Positions 1 through 7,744 of a DNA stretch of 8,493 bases are shown here, one piece after another. The stretch spans positions 1 through 8,493 of the forward strand of contig JAUVBC010000083.1 of assembly GCA_030591405.1 (NCBI GenBank), in the 5' to 3' direction. Position 1 is the stretch's first letter. The number at the start of each line of letters is the position of its first letter. Both the position numbers and the translations under genes were made by a program. Under the pieces are notes generated by a model. It saw only the letters and a list, made by a program, of their open reading frames with translations. It did no database searches and was not told the origin of the DNA. This DNA is from Candidatus Zixiibacteriota bacterium (GTDB lineage Bacteria; Zixibacteria; MSB-5A5; GN15; PGXB01).

Positions 1-2
1 AT

Positions 3-1604
3 TTCTGTAAGGGGGTCGGAAATTATGAGACGCATTATATCCATCTGGCCTGCGCTAAAAAGCCTCCCGATACATATAAGGGCAATTATAAGGTTCGCTC
101 ATTTTTAATGGTCTATTGGAACGGCCGCTTTGAGGCAAAAACATATCCGGCGAAACCGCATCCGATTTTGGCAATTGATGTTGAACGGTACGAAAAGTGC
201 GGATCAAAAAATGCCAAGAAAAGATGGGAAGAAAAAGGGTACACTTTAGAGCCGGTCAGTCTTGACGCTGATAAAAAGGGCAATATACAAATCAAACCGG
301 TTTATTTCTTTGAGGCCAAAACTGCTGATCGGGGTGGCAAACACAAATGTAAGGTGGTTGTATCCAACGACCCCAGTGATGGTGCTATGGGAGTTAGCTC
401 GTCAAGCATGTATTACAAAGATCAGACATTTAACAATTATCAAAATCTAGTCCCTCATGAATATACCGATATCGATGGTTCAACTTTTAAGGTTCTGGTT
501 GTGGCTCATGAATTTGGTCATGCTCAGGGTCTTGATGATGATTATGCTTACTTTTCCGGCGCCGTTAAGACGACTGATGACGGCTATTTTGGTCAGTACT
601 ATTTGGGAATGCCTTATCAGGATGATTTGGGTTCTATGATGAAATCGAATCGGGCTCCGCGAACAAAGCATATTTATCAAATAATGAACAGATTTAACGA
701 TGCAGTCGATGATGATACCAAGCTCAAAAAAATTCTTAAATCTTCCCGATATCAGGGGATTTTTCGTTATACCAAAAATGGTACTGCCAAAATTTTGAAA
801 TACAATCTGAAAAAAACACCCAATGATTATCGTGATATTTATAAACCGTTTAAAACTTCAAGAGGTTTAAGTACCGGAACCGGAAAGCTTGACCTTGCCT
901 TATATAAAATGGGCGAGGATGAGATGGCCCACAGTATCAAGATTGGCGCGACTCCACCTGGCCCAGTTCAGCGCCTGTTTGGTTTTGACGGTATTCTTTC
1001 GGTCTTTATAAAAATAGGTTTCGTCTTCAAAAATTACACTGATAACAGCGATCCGTTGAATGTCATTAATAATAACTGGGTTGGGGCAGATAAAAGAACC
1101 TGGATGAATAGTGTCAGAGCCGAGATTATAAATTTAAATAATCGTTTTTACCTGAGTGGCACCAATGCAGATTTTAAGAATACCTACATTTACTTTTTTC
1201 CACTATGTCTGGATTATAAGGTAATAAATAAAAAATATAAGGATAAGAAAACCGGAACCGCAGTCCAAAAAACGGCGGCCGGTAATGCTGCCGAACTGGC
1301 GACAAAAAACGGCGCCAATATTACAATTGAGGTAACCTTCAACAATAAGAAGGAAGCAAGTGCCAGAACAACGCCATTGACAACATTAAAAGTTGGCAAT
1401 AGCGTAAGTCCCAAATGGATCGCCAAGGCTGTTCTTGGTTTGGATCCCGGTGTTATTCAAACCAAGACTATTGCCTGGACTGCTTGGCCAGATCCGACCG
1501 CCGTCCAGTCGAAGTTTGTGAAGGCAAATTTTGATTTTATCAAAAATTGGGTCAATTCTGCCAGTTGTTTAAATGGTGGCGCCTTTGATGTAAAAGGATC
1601 TTAA
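3..1604 (+). CDS. Metzincin-like zinc metallopeptidase, 5'-truncated by window edge
   Basis: Probable zinc-dependent protease. The frame has no stop from base 3 to the TAA at 1602-1604. The ATG at 108 is therefore probably internal: about 35 further in-frame residues precede it, and the real start is outside the window. The motif HEFGHAQGLDD (bases 507-539) matches HExxHxxGxxD, the zinc-binding signature of metzincins that use Asp as third ligand; the Glu after the first His would be the catalytic base. About 40 residues later GSMMKS (630-647) could be the Met-turn. The last ~290 residues match no family I recognise and may be a targeting or substrate-binding part. Any signal peptide or trafficking domain would be upstream. 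The gene for an exported propeller protein follows after 45 bases. Near DcrB/Eag-like and Clp genes it is a candidate secreted effector; a housekeeping or envelope protease is the alternative. The peptidase call is firm, the effector role is inference. Confidence 0.8.
   Translation, partial: FCKGVGNYETHYIHLACAKKPPDTYKGNYKVRSFLMVYWNGRFEAKTYPAKPHPILAIDVERYEKCGSKNAKKRWEEKGYTLEPVSLDADKKGNIQIKPVYFFEAKTADRGGKHKCKVVVSNDPSDGAMGVSSSSMYYKDQTFNNYQNLVPHEYTDIDGSTFKVLVVAHEFGHAQGLDDDYAYFSGAVKTTDDGYFGQYYLGMPYQDDLGSMMKSNRAPRTKHIYQIMNRFNDAVDDDTKLKKILKSSRYQGIFRYTKNGTAKILKYNLKKTPNDYRDIYKPFKTSRGLSTGTGKLDLALYKMGEDEMAHSIKIGATPPGPVQRLFGFDGILSVFIKIGFVFKNYTDNSDPLNVINNNWVGADKRTWMNSVRAEIINLNNRFYLSGTNADFKNTYIYFFPLCLDYKVINKKYKDKKTGTAVQKTAAGNAAELATKNGANITIEVTFNNKKEASARTTPLTTLKVGNSVSPKWIAKAVLGLDPGVIQTKTIAWTAWPDPTAVQSKFVKANFDFIKNWVNSASCLNGGAFDVKGS
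507..539 (+). other. Zinc-binding active-site motif HExxHxxGxxD
   Basis: The codons read HEFGHAQGLDD. The two His and the final Asp are the expected zinc ligands and the Glu the catalytic base. The residue before the motif is Ala and those before it are hydrophobic (VLVV), as expected for the active-site helix of zincins. Confidence 0.8.
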
Positions 1605-1649
1605 AGTGAAACAAATAATAATTTTTATAAATGGTTGTTGAGATGAACA

Positions 1650-2870
1650 ATGGTAAAAAATATTTTAAAACATTTTGTTTTTATTCCTGTTCTCGCCGTT
1701 TGTTTGTTTTGCGGGGCAGGATCACGTGATGTAATGGAAACAAAGGAAAGTATAATGGCTTTCGAAATTAATAATGTAGCCTATCCGGTCAGTTTTGCCA
1801 ATTTCCAGAGAAATTCAAATGTCCCGATAGAAATGAAATCAAAGTGGAAACCTGTCTGGGCTAAAGAATACACTGAAATCAATGAAGAGATTGTTGTTTC
1901 GCCTTACATGGTCTATGTCAGTAATGGCCTCATCGGGGTAAGATGTGAATCGGAGATGTTTGTTTATGACACGCTGGGGAATGTGAGGTATCAAATGCCA
2001 CTCAGCGGTTCAGCGGGAGTTGTGTTCGGTGATACAGCGCTGGCTTATTTTTTACCATCACACCAGTTGATCTTTCAGGATTATGAGTTTAATTTTATTG
2101 GCGACGCCGCGGTTATTCCCGAATTGGATGAATGGGGTTATGAACTGCTGATGAAACCGACGCTTGATAACATTTTGGCGGTGGTGCAGTTTTCCGGCGG
2201 TCCGATGCGTGAGCCGAAGAAATATTTTGTTTATGATTTTAACAGAAAGCAACGAGTGGTAAATTGGTTTAATGAATATGATGAAATGGTTAATCTTGCT
2301 TTACTGTCGAACAATGACAAGACAATTATTTTGATAAAACTTAATGAGATTATTCTGATCAATGCCGAAGATGGGCAGACGATTAATTCGTTTAAATTAG
2401 ATATTGATTTTCCACTGACTGCTTCTTTAGATAAAAATGATAATTTAATTGTTCTGGCCGAAAAAACCGTAGATAAAAAAACCAGCAAATCTCTTATAGC
2501 CTATTCTCTAGATGGCAAAGAGCTTTGGTCTCTTCCTTTGAATGATCCCGGAGATTTACAGCCGCCAGCATGTGATAACGATGGTCGAATATATATAATA
2601 GATGGTTTACAGCTTCTCTGTCTAAAGGAGGGCGAAATTGACTGGACGGCGATTTTAAAACCAGCTGAAAGGAATTGGCTTACTATCACTGCCGACAATT
2701 TTGCCGTAGTTATCAATGGAAGTTTGCTCGCTTTGTTTGATCCGAACGGTGAGAAGATATTTGAACGGCTTATAACAAAAACCGATGAAAAGTTTTATGC
2801 TCCACCGGCTCTTGATAAAGAGGGTCATATTTTTGTTGCCGGACAAAAAGCATTGTACTGTTTTGAATGA
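1650..2870 (+). CDS. Exported beta-propeller (PQQ/WD40-like repeat) protein
   Basis: A 406-residue protein. Residues 1-24 form a signal peptide: Lys3 and Lys7, then a hydrophobic run through residue 22. Cys18 and Cys21 invite a lipoprotein reading, but the residues before them (LAV and VLF) are poor lipobox matches, so lipidation is uncertain. The body shows repeated beta-blade patterns of hydrophobic strand, Asp/Asn-Gly turn and strand. Clear examples are at 281-294 (SLIAYSLDGKELWS), 308-335 and 358-372, and the C-terminus ends in LYCFE like a closing blade. This resembles BamB/PQQ_2-type propellers, a binding rather than catalytic fold. The start was chosen because it gives the signal peptide; the preceding Shine-Dalgarno is weak. 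It lies 45 bases after the metallopeptidase gene, the position where an immunity protein often sits, and acts in the periplasm or at a membrane. An envelope scaffold is equally possible. Confidence 0.7.
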   Translation: MVKNILKHFVFIPVLAVCLFCGAGSRDVMETKESIMAFEINNVAYPVSFANFQRNSNVPIEMKSKWKPVWAKEYTEINEEIVVSPYMVYVSNGLIGVRCESEMFVYDTLGNVRYQMPLSGSAGVVFGDTALAYFLPSHQLIFQDYEFNFIGDAAVIPELDEWGYELLMKPTLDNILAVVQFSGGPMREPKKYFVYDFNRKQRVVNWFNEYDEMVNLALLSNNDKTIILIKLNEIILINAEDGQTINSFKLDIDFPLTASLDKNDNLIVLAEKTVDKKTSKSLIAYSLDGKELWSLPLNDPGDLQPPACDNDGRIYIIDGLQLLCLKEGEIDWTAILKPAERNWLTITADNFAVVINGSLLALFDPNGEKIFERLITKTDEKFYAPPALDKEGHIFVAGQKALYCFE

Positions 2871-2917
2871 TTTTGAAATAATATGTATTCAAATATTAAA
2901 AGATAAATGGTTATAAA

Positions 2918-3361
2918 ATGAGTAAAGAAAATCCGTTTAAGTTTGATCTCCCCAAAGGATGGATGGATCAAACCGTATATGTTTTCCAAGGGCCCAAAGA
3001 AGCCGATTTGGATCACAGCATAATGCTGACTCTGGATAGAAAAATAAGGCATGACGATATTGCCGATTTCGCCTCAGAGAGAACTTCACCGATTGTTGAA
3101 ACGATGGATAGTATTGACGTCCTAAAAGATGAAGAAATTACATTACCGAACGGCAATCCGGCTTGGGAATTTGTTTATAAGTGGGTTCCGGCCGATGGCA
3201 TGATATTTTTCCAGAAATATGTTTTTGTTTATAAAGAAAAAATCGGTTTTACCTTTTCGGGCAAATTCACCAAACAGACGATTAAAACTGTTGGTGCCCA
3301 GATGAAACAAATTATTGAAACTCTTTTACCGGGAACGTATGAGCCTTTGGATGATGATTAA
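2918..3361 (+). CDS. DcrB/DUF1795 (Eag chaperone-like) protein
   Basis: A 147-residue cytosolic protein with no signal peptide or membrane segment. The pattern matches the DcrB (DUF1795) family. The N-terminus reads FKFDLPKGWMDQTVYVF (residues 7-23). A middle segment carries the conserved Arg in LTLDRKI (37-43), then come NGNPAWEFVYKW (78-89) and a C-terminal helix (122-137). In type VI secretion, cytosolic proteins of this family (Eag/EagR) bind the N-terminal transmembrane segments of prePAAR effectors and hold them for loading on VgrG. The E. coli DcrB lipoprotein is a different branch and has a signal sequence, which this protein lacks. No PAAR or VgrG gene is in view, so its client is unknown. 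Its TAA overlaps the ATG of the next gene by one base, implying coupled translation and possibly a shared task. The family call is good; the chaperone role is inferred. Confidence 0.75.
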   Translation: MSKENPFKFDLPKGWMDQTVYVFQGPKEADLDHSIMLTLDRKIRHDDIADFASERTSPIVETMDSIDVLKDEEITLPNGNPAWEFVYKWVPADGMIFFQKYVFVYKEKIGFTFSGKFTKQTIKTVGAQMKQIIETLLPGTYEPLDDD

Positions 3362-3364
3362 TGG
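3358..3364 (+). other. TAATG stop/start overlap coupling the DcrB-like and beta-sandwich genes
   Basis: The last codons of the upstream gene end in TAA (3359-3361), and its final A is the first base of the downstream ATG. No strong Shine-Dalgarno precedes this ATG, so the second protein probably depends on ribosomes ending translation of the first. Confidence 0.75.
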
Positions 3365-4251
3365 CTGATTTGAATTTTACAAAAGCGACCGATGAGGAAC
3401 ATGAGATAGAACTCGATTCTTATCTTATTAGTGCCTCATGGGTGTCAGGTATGGCCTTTGTTGGTATGAAGGCCAAATTTGAGGTACGCACAGTTTTTGT
3501 CGGAAATGGTGCCAAAATCAAAGTAAAGGGAAAAACCGAAAAAGGGAAAAAACTTGGTAAAGTAAAAGGTGAGATGCAAGGTAATGTCTTTACCGGTGAG
3601 TTCGAGATTCCTGACAAAATCGAATTGGACGACCAGATATATTTTGAAGTTGATCTTCCTGACAACGGTCTCAATGGTGAATCGGCCAAAATTCCGGTTT
3701 ACCCGATACCAAAAATTAAAAGTATTAAATGGAGTGCCGAAGAGGCCCGCCGGGGTGACGTGTTGACTCTATCGGCTGAACTGGAAAATGTTAAGGATGG
3801 CACCGAGGTTAAACTTGTCATTTATGAATTTGACAGCGATGGTGGTCATGACATTATTACTGACCTGAAAACCTCTGTCAAAGAGAGCAAAATTGAAGAA
3901 AAATGGGAGTATGAATACCATGAGGACACCGATGAACTTCCGACCAGCGAAGAGGTTGAAAGGTATGGTGGTTCGTATAATCCGCCTGAATATTTTTATA
4001 CCATTAAAATCGGTGAATTTGAACTGGGGAAGGAAAAGCAGGATTCGGGGATATTGCTATTTAAAGACTGGATTCAAATTGAACTGCTTGATGCATCGGG
4101 ACAGCCAGTTCCCAAAGCGGATTATCTGGTAAAACTGGCCGATGGCTCTGAAATTGAAGGAAAACTTGATGATAACGGTCGAGCCAAAATTGAGGGCATA
4201 ATTCCGGGGAATTACTGGGTGCAATTTCCTGGACATGACGATGATTTATAA
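3361..4251 (+). CDS. Multi-domain beta-sandwich protein with C-terminal carboxypeptidase-regulatory-like domain
   Basis: A 296-residue acidic protein without a signal peptide, predicted nearly all beta. Three parts are visible. Residues ~1-112 form a first Ig-like sandwich. Residues ~113-235 form a second, with IKWSAEEARRGDVLTLSAE (122-140), a central WEYEYHEDTDELPT (182-195) and YFYTIKIG before SGILLF. Residues ~236-292 are a small domain: WIQIELLDASGQPVP, then LADGSEIEGKLDDNGRAKIEG and IPGNYWVQFP. As I recall them, such Ig-like plus carboxypeptidase-regulatory-like arrangements occur in spike-, effector- or adaptor-associated proteins of type VI secretion loci and at the C-termini of VgrG-like proteins. 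No catalytic motif is seen, so a structural or cargo-adaptor role is likely. The start at 3361 is set by the TAATG overlap with the DcrB/Eag-like gene, which supports joint production. The domain reading is fairly safe, the adaptor role is inference. Confidence 0.65.
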   Translation: MADLNFTKATDEEHEIELDSYLISASWVSGMAFVGMKAKFEVRTVFVGNGAKIKVKGKTEKGKKLGKVKGEMQGNVFTGEFEIPDKIELDDQIYFEVDLPDNGLNGESAKIPVYPIPKIKSIKWSAEEARRGDVLTLSAELENVKDGTEVKLVIYEFDSDGGHDIITDLKTSVKESKIEEKWEYEYHEDTDELPTSEEVERYGGSYNPPEYFYTIKIGEFELGKEKQDSGILLFKDWIQIELLDASGQPVPKADYLVKLADGSEIEGKLDDNGRAKIEGIIPGNYWVQFPGHDDDL

Positions 4252-4303
4252 ATTTTATTTGTTCAATTTAAATGAATTAAATGAAGGCTTATTAGAGTAA
4301 AAT

Positions 4304-6121
4304 ATGGAAGTAGATACTATACAAGAGAAGGGCGAAGGCATTCCGACTATGATTCTTGGAAAAACCGGACAGAATACTTCAGTCAAAAAAAAGGCTCCTG
4401 TTTTCCACGGTAATCAAACCTTTTATCTTGTTGAATGGCTTACGACCTTATATGGCAGTAAGTATGGTATAGATCCGAATAATAAAACGCAGCTTGTCAG
4501 GATATTTTATCGTCCACAAATAGATAACGAGAAACGCTCGCCCGATTATTCTGTTATTGCCGCCTATATGTCTGTTTGGAATGTCAATCTCAGTACTCGT
4601 CTGAGCAAGGACAAATATAGAATTGGTGTCGATTTATGGGATGTTAAGGATTCTATTAGCTCACGGATAGATTTGGCTATCAAACTTCTCGATTCCGGTG
4701 ATATAAAAGATACTACTGAAATTGGAAATAAACTGGATATTTTAAATAGTGTCATAGAAAATATTGATAATCTAATTAGTGCTGACTGGACTCATATAGT
4801 TTTGGCAACGGCATGGACAGAAAATAAAGGCAATAAAACATTTGACAGGTTAGATATTAATCTGGATTTCTTTAGAGTTTTCTATCCCCGAAAAGCTTTT
4901 CCGATTGGCAAAGGTGAAGCAGGCTCTCAAGTCAAATGGGTAGATCGAGATAAATTAATTTTGCGCCTTTTTCCCAATGGAAAACTTACCAGATCAAGAA
5001 AAAAACGACCAGGTGGAAAAAAGGGACACTCTCTCTGGAATCGATATGAATTAAAAATGTCAAAAAAATCGTTAGCCAAATTTCCAAATCTGAAAATTAC
5101 ATTTAATCATTCGCGCGTAGATATCTGGAGTGAGGAAGACGAAAAATCAAAAAAGATGGTTTCGCGATGGCCGACGATAAATGAAGTCGTCTCTGATCTG
5201 GAGCAGGATCTGAAAGATCATCCATATGGTAGTGCGGCTGAAAAGGCTCGGAGACGAGCATTTAAGTGGGTTGCAAAATTCCAACAAAGATCCATGAGGC
5301 TTTTAAAGAAAAAAAAGAATAAACTGGCTGAGGAAAATGATAAAGCGGCTTCAAAATTAATTGAAGCAGTACAAAAAAGTCTTACTAAAGAACAGAAGAA
5401 GCTGCTTAAAGATCTCAAAGGAACTGACCCTAACGGCAAAGATCTTACCGGAGCGGTGCGAAGGGCGTTAAGTGGTGCCGGAAATATCATGTTATCCGGG
5501 GCAGAGGATAAAGATGGGACAGCAGATGAAACAATGAAGATTATTGGTGAGAAATTTGAAGAACAGGCAAAAAATTTAATGAAAGAGTTTGATGGTATCG
5601 ACCCGGATGATCCCAAATTTAAAGATAAAGTGAAAAAGCTTATTAAAGCTGGAACCAGTATGGCAATGTTTGGCTCAGAAGATGAAACTGTTTTCAATAA
5701 AATATTTGAAAAAATAAGTGATAAGTATTCCAAGGAAATAGAAAAAATGGCTGACGATAAGAAATGGAATCCCAATAAATTTATGGATTACCATTCAAAA
5801 AAAATCCTTTTAGGGGGGAACCATGAGCCATCGAAAGAGTCCTTGAATAAATTAAAAGAGAAAAATTATATAGAGATGGAGAGGGTTTATGATACCAATC
5901 CTCAAAGTCGAAAACTTGATAAAAGATTGAAGAAACTTATTGATATTCATCAGGGCATCTTCGGCGGCAGCATTCCTGATCAATGGATACGCAAACATAA
6001 GAGTATAAGCAAATATGTTCACCCAATAAGTGAGAAAAAACTGGAGGAGAGCCTGCCTGATAAGATGCCCCCTGAGGTAATAGCCGAAAGTGCCAACCCT
6101 GAAATAGGTGAAAAGATATAA
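4304..6121 (+). CDS. Lysine-rich protein of unknown function with internal helical repeats
   Basis: A 605-residue protein I do not recognise. No signal peptide or transmembrane helix is evident. Residues 1-30 look flexible (TMILGKTGQN, then a KKK run). Residues ~36-300 look like a mixed alpha/beta globular part, with FYLVEWLTTLYG (40-51) and a basic loop SRKKRPGGKKGH (231-242). Residues ~310-485 are highly charged and helical and contain two copies of a ~58-residue unit, with a partial third. Residues ~486-605 have GNHEPSKESL and end in a Pro/Glu-rich tail. Many Lys and Asp/Glu residues suggest a soluble protein that could bind nucleic acid or another protein. The DNA is more A/T-rich than the Clp genes: one line from 5281 is about 33% GC by hand count, against about 55% for one line from 6841. 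It follows the beta-sandwich gene by 52 bases and may be a cargo, tether or accessory part of the same cluster. A catalytic function cannot be assigned. Confidence 0.7.
   Translation: MEVDTIQEKGEGIPTMILGKTGQNTSVKKKAPVFHGNQTFYLVEWLTTLYGSKYGIDPNNKTQLVRIFYRPQIDNEKRSPDYSVIAAYMSVWNVNLSTRLSKDKYRIGVDLWDVKDSISSRIDLAIKLLDSGDIKDTTEIGNKLDILNSVIENIDNLISADWTHIVLATAWTENKGNKTFDRLDINLDFFRVFYPRKAFPIGKGEAGSQVKWVDRDKLILRLFPNGKLTRSRKKRPGGKKGHSLWNRYELKMSKKSLAKFPNLKITFNHSRVDIWSEEDEKSKKMVSRWPTINEVVSDLEQDLKDHPYGSAAEKARRRAFKWVAKFQQRSMRLLKKKKNKLAEENDKAASKLIEAVQKSLTKEQKKLLKDLKGTDPNGKDLTGAVRRALSGAGNIMLSGAEDKDGTADETMKIIGEKFEEQAKNLMKEFDGIDPDDPKFKDKVKKLIKAGTSMAMFGSEDETVFNKIFEKISDKYSKEIEKMADDKKWNPNKFMDYHSKKILLGGNHEPSKESLNKLKEKNYIEMERVYDTNPQSRKLDKRLKKLIDIHQGIFGGSIPDQWIRKHKSISKYVHPISEKKLEESLPDKMPPEVIAESANPEIGEKI
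5396..5683 (+). repeat. Protein-level tandem repeat inside the 605-residue protein
   Basis: Residues 365-402 and 423-460 align without a gap at an offset of 58. I count 10 identities in 38 positions, including G373/G431, D375/D433, P376/P434, V385/V443, G399/G457, E401/E459 and D402/D460. There are also several conservative pairs (D/E, R/K, L/M, L/I, L/F). The helices following each copy (about 409-425 and 466-482) also resemble each other. The DNA is diverged, so this is an old duplication. Confidence 0.6.
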
Positions 6122-6292
6122 CTGTATGAAAAAAATGGTTTAACTTATTATCTAAAAGAAAATTAATCACTTGACTTTGAATGATATGGGAATTATTTTT
6201 TTAAATTATAGAATAATGCCAATCAACTTATTGTCGTTGAGAGGATTATTGTTTTCGTCATTTTAAAAAACGCTGGAGTGGATTGAAATTAT
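6122..6292 (+). promoter_or_regulatory. A/T-rich intergenic gap with a possible promoter for the Clp pair
   Basis: The longest non-coding stretch in the window (171 bases). TTGACT at 6171-6176 followed after 17 bases by TATTTT (6194-6199) is a plausible sigma70-type pair, with a good -35 and a mediocre -10. A small inverted repeat TCAAC/GTTGA (6223-6227 and 6236-6240) lies downstream of it. GGAG at 6275-6278 is a Shine-Dalgarno-like site 14 bases before the ATG at 6293, longer than usual. No convincing terminator follows the upstream gene, so read-through is possible. In an A/T-rich gap such matches arise by chance. Confidence 0.3.
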
Positions 6293-7744
6293 ATGGACAT
6301 AGCCAATTATTCATCTGATTCTCGCGCCGTTATCAAAAACGCTAAAGAAGTTGCCGCTCAGTTGCGCCATGTCGAAATTGAGGTCGAGCATCTTCTGATT
6401 GCGACTATCAGGCACGAGGGGTCCGAAGTTGAGTCAATTTTGAACCAACTCGGAAAAAGCGTCGGCTTTATTGAATCGGCTGCCGACGGATATCTAAAGG
6501 ATCAAACCAAAAAATCAACCGTCACCAACCCGACTATTTCACCCGGAGTTCAGGAAGCTCTGATGCAGGCGGTTGAGGAAAAAGGCAAACTTATGGATGC
6601 TCTGGTGGAACCGGAGCATATCTTTATTGCCATTTTTGATCCCAAATCAAAACTTTCCGGATTTGTTCGGGAAAAAACCGAACTTACCAAGGAAGATATT
6701 TATCGGGCGATCGCCGACAGTAAATCGGTAGCCGAAATTACTACCGGGACAGCCTCGGCCGAAGGCGAAACTGCCATAGACGGTGAAAAAAAGATTTCCG
6801 GAACGCTGCGTTATTGTGTCGATCTGACCAATAAGGCGGCGGCCGGTGAATTTGACCCGGTTATCGGACGAAGCAAAGAGGTCCAGCAGGCGATTCAGAT
6901 TCTGCTTCGCCGACGCAAAAACAGTCCGGTTTTGGTTGGTGGTGCCGGTGTTGGCAAAACCGCCATTGTTGAGGGTTTTTGTCAGGCAATTATTGACGGT
7001 GCCGTTCCCAAGGCACTTCAAGACGTCAAGGTGATGGAAGTTGATATGGGGGCGCTTGTCGCGGGAGCCAAGTATAAGGGAGAGTTTGAAGAGAGGTTTA
7101 AAACTCTGGTTAGTGATGTAGTTAAATCGGGCGGTAAGATTGTTCTTTTTATCGATGAAATCCATAACATAACAACCTCAGGCGGATCGGGTGGAACCGA
7201 TGCTGCCAATCTTATCAAGCCGGCGCTGGCGCGTGGCCAGTTGCGGCTTATTGGAGCCACTACTGAAGAAGAATACATCAAGTGTATCGAAAAAGATAAG
7301 GCGCTTGACCGACGGTTTGAAAAGGTTAAGGTCGAGCAGCCGAACTATGACGATTCTGTTCGGATTCTAAAAGGGGTCGCCAGTAAATATGAAGAACATC
7401 ATAATATAAAATATGATCTCGAGGCACTTTGTAGTTCGGTTAAATTTGCTCAGCGATATCTGAGCGAACGGAACCTGCCTGATATTGCTCTTGATATTAT
7501 TGATGAGGCGGCATCGGAATTTGACGTCAAAAAGGAAATGGCCGGTCAAAGAATCCCGGTTATGTTTGAGCAAATAACCGAGATTACGGAACTTCTTAAG
7601 AAATGTGATGGTAAAACTCCTGATAAGTGCGGCGAAGATTATGATAAGCTCACTACGGTTTATGATAAATTCTCGCGAAGTCTCGATATGCTTGATGACC
7701 ATTGGGGTTATCGCCTTCAGGTAAAATCGGGAGGGAATGAATAA
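6293..7744 (+). CDS. ClpB/ClpV-type AAA+ ATPase, N-terminal half (Clp N domain plus first ATPase ring)
   Basis: This 483-residue protein matches the first half of a double-ring Clp unfoldase. Residues 1-145 are a double Clp N-type domain (VEIEVEHLLIATIRHEG, later VEPEHIFIAIF). D1 follows. FDPVIGRSKEVQQAIQILLRR leads to Walker A GGAGVGKT (216-223), pore loop AGAKYKGEFEERF with Tyr261, Walker B IVLFIDEIH with Asp288/Glu289, sensor 1 GATT (321-324), arginine fingers Arg340/Arg341 and LPDIALDIIDEAAS (395-408). Then come 75 residues of helical character, apparently the first part of the middle domain, and the protein stops. Ordinary ClpB/ClpV proteins continue to about 850 residues in one chain. 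The second ring is encoded by the next gene with a one-base overlap. In type VI secretion the Clp ATPase (TssH/ClpV) extracts contracted sheath subunits; ClpB instead rescues aggregates. The motifs are ClpB/ClpC-like, so the ClpV role rests on context. Confidence 0.9.
   Translation: MDIANYSSDSRAVIKNAKEVAAQLRHVEIEVEHLLIATIRHEGSEVESILNQLGKSVGFIESAADGYLKDQTKKSTVTNPTISPGVQEALMQAVEEKGKLMDALVEPEHIFIAIFDPKSKLSGFVREKTELTKEDIYRAIADSKSVAEITTGTASAEGETAIDGEKKISGTLRYCVDLTNKAAAGEFDPVIGRSKEVQQAIQILLRRRKNSPVLVGGAGVGKTAIVEGFCQAIIDGAVPKALQDVKVMEVDMGALVAGAKYKGEFEERFKTLVSDVVKSGGKIVLFIDEIHNITTSGGSGGTDAANLIKPALARGQLRLIGATTEEEYIKCIEKDKALDRRFEKVKVEQPNYDDSVRILKGVASKYEEHHNIKYDLEALCSSVKFAQRYLSERNLPDIALDIIDEAASEFDVKKEMAGQRIPVMFEQITEITELLKKCDGKTPDKCGEDYDKLTTVYDKFSRSLDMLDDHWGYRLQVKSGGNE

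Noticed and set aside
1692..1715. Lipobox at Cys18 or Cys21 of the propeller protein
   Set aside because: The residue before each Cys is Val or Phe rather than Gly, Ala or Ser, so lipidation is not supported; a plain signal peptide is kept.
1631..1729. Small + strand frame beginning at ATG 1631
   Set aside because: It overlaps the signal peptide region of the propeller gene in another frame and has no good ribosome binding site.
2861..2893. Short repeat TTTTGAA twice and inverted repeat TTTGAA/TTCAAA
   Set aside because: Short, A/T-only and partly inside the end of the coding region; a stem this weak, without a following T run, is not a terminator and is expected by chance.
4262..4276. Near-palindrome TTCAATTTAAATGAA before the 605-residue gene
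   Set aside because: It is imperfect and in an A/T-rich gap; no second copy was seen, so there is no support for an operator.
5218..5775. 185-codon open frame on the - strand
   Set aside because: It is the mirror of the lysine-rich gene: AAA/AAG codons read as Phe/Leu on the reverse strand, giving runs of Phe and Ser. No family pattern is visible, and it lies wholly within a better gene.
6647..7165. 172-codon open frame on the - strand
   Set aside because: It lies opposite the Clp N domain and Walker A region, whose protein is unmistakable; the reverse translation shows no recognisable pattern.
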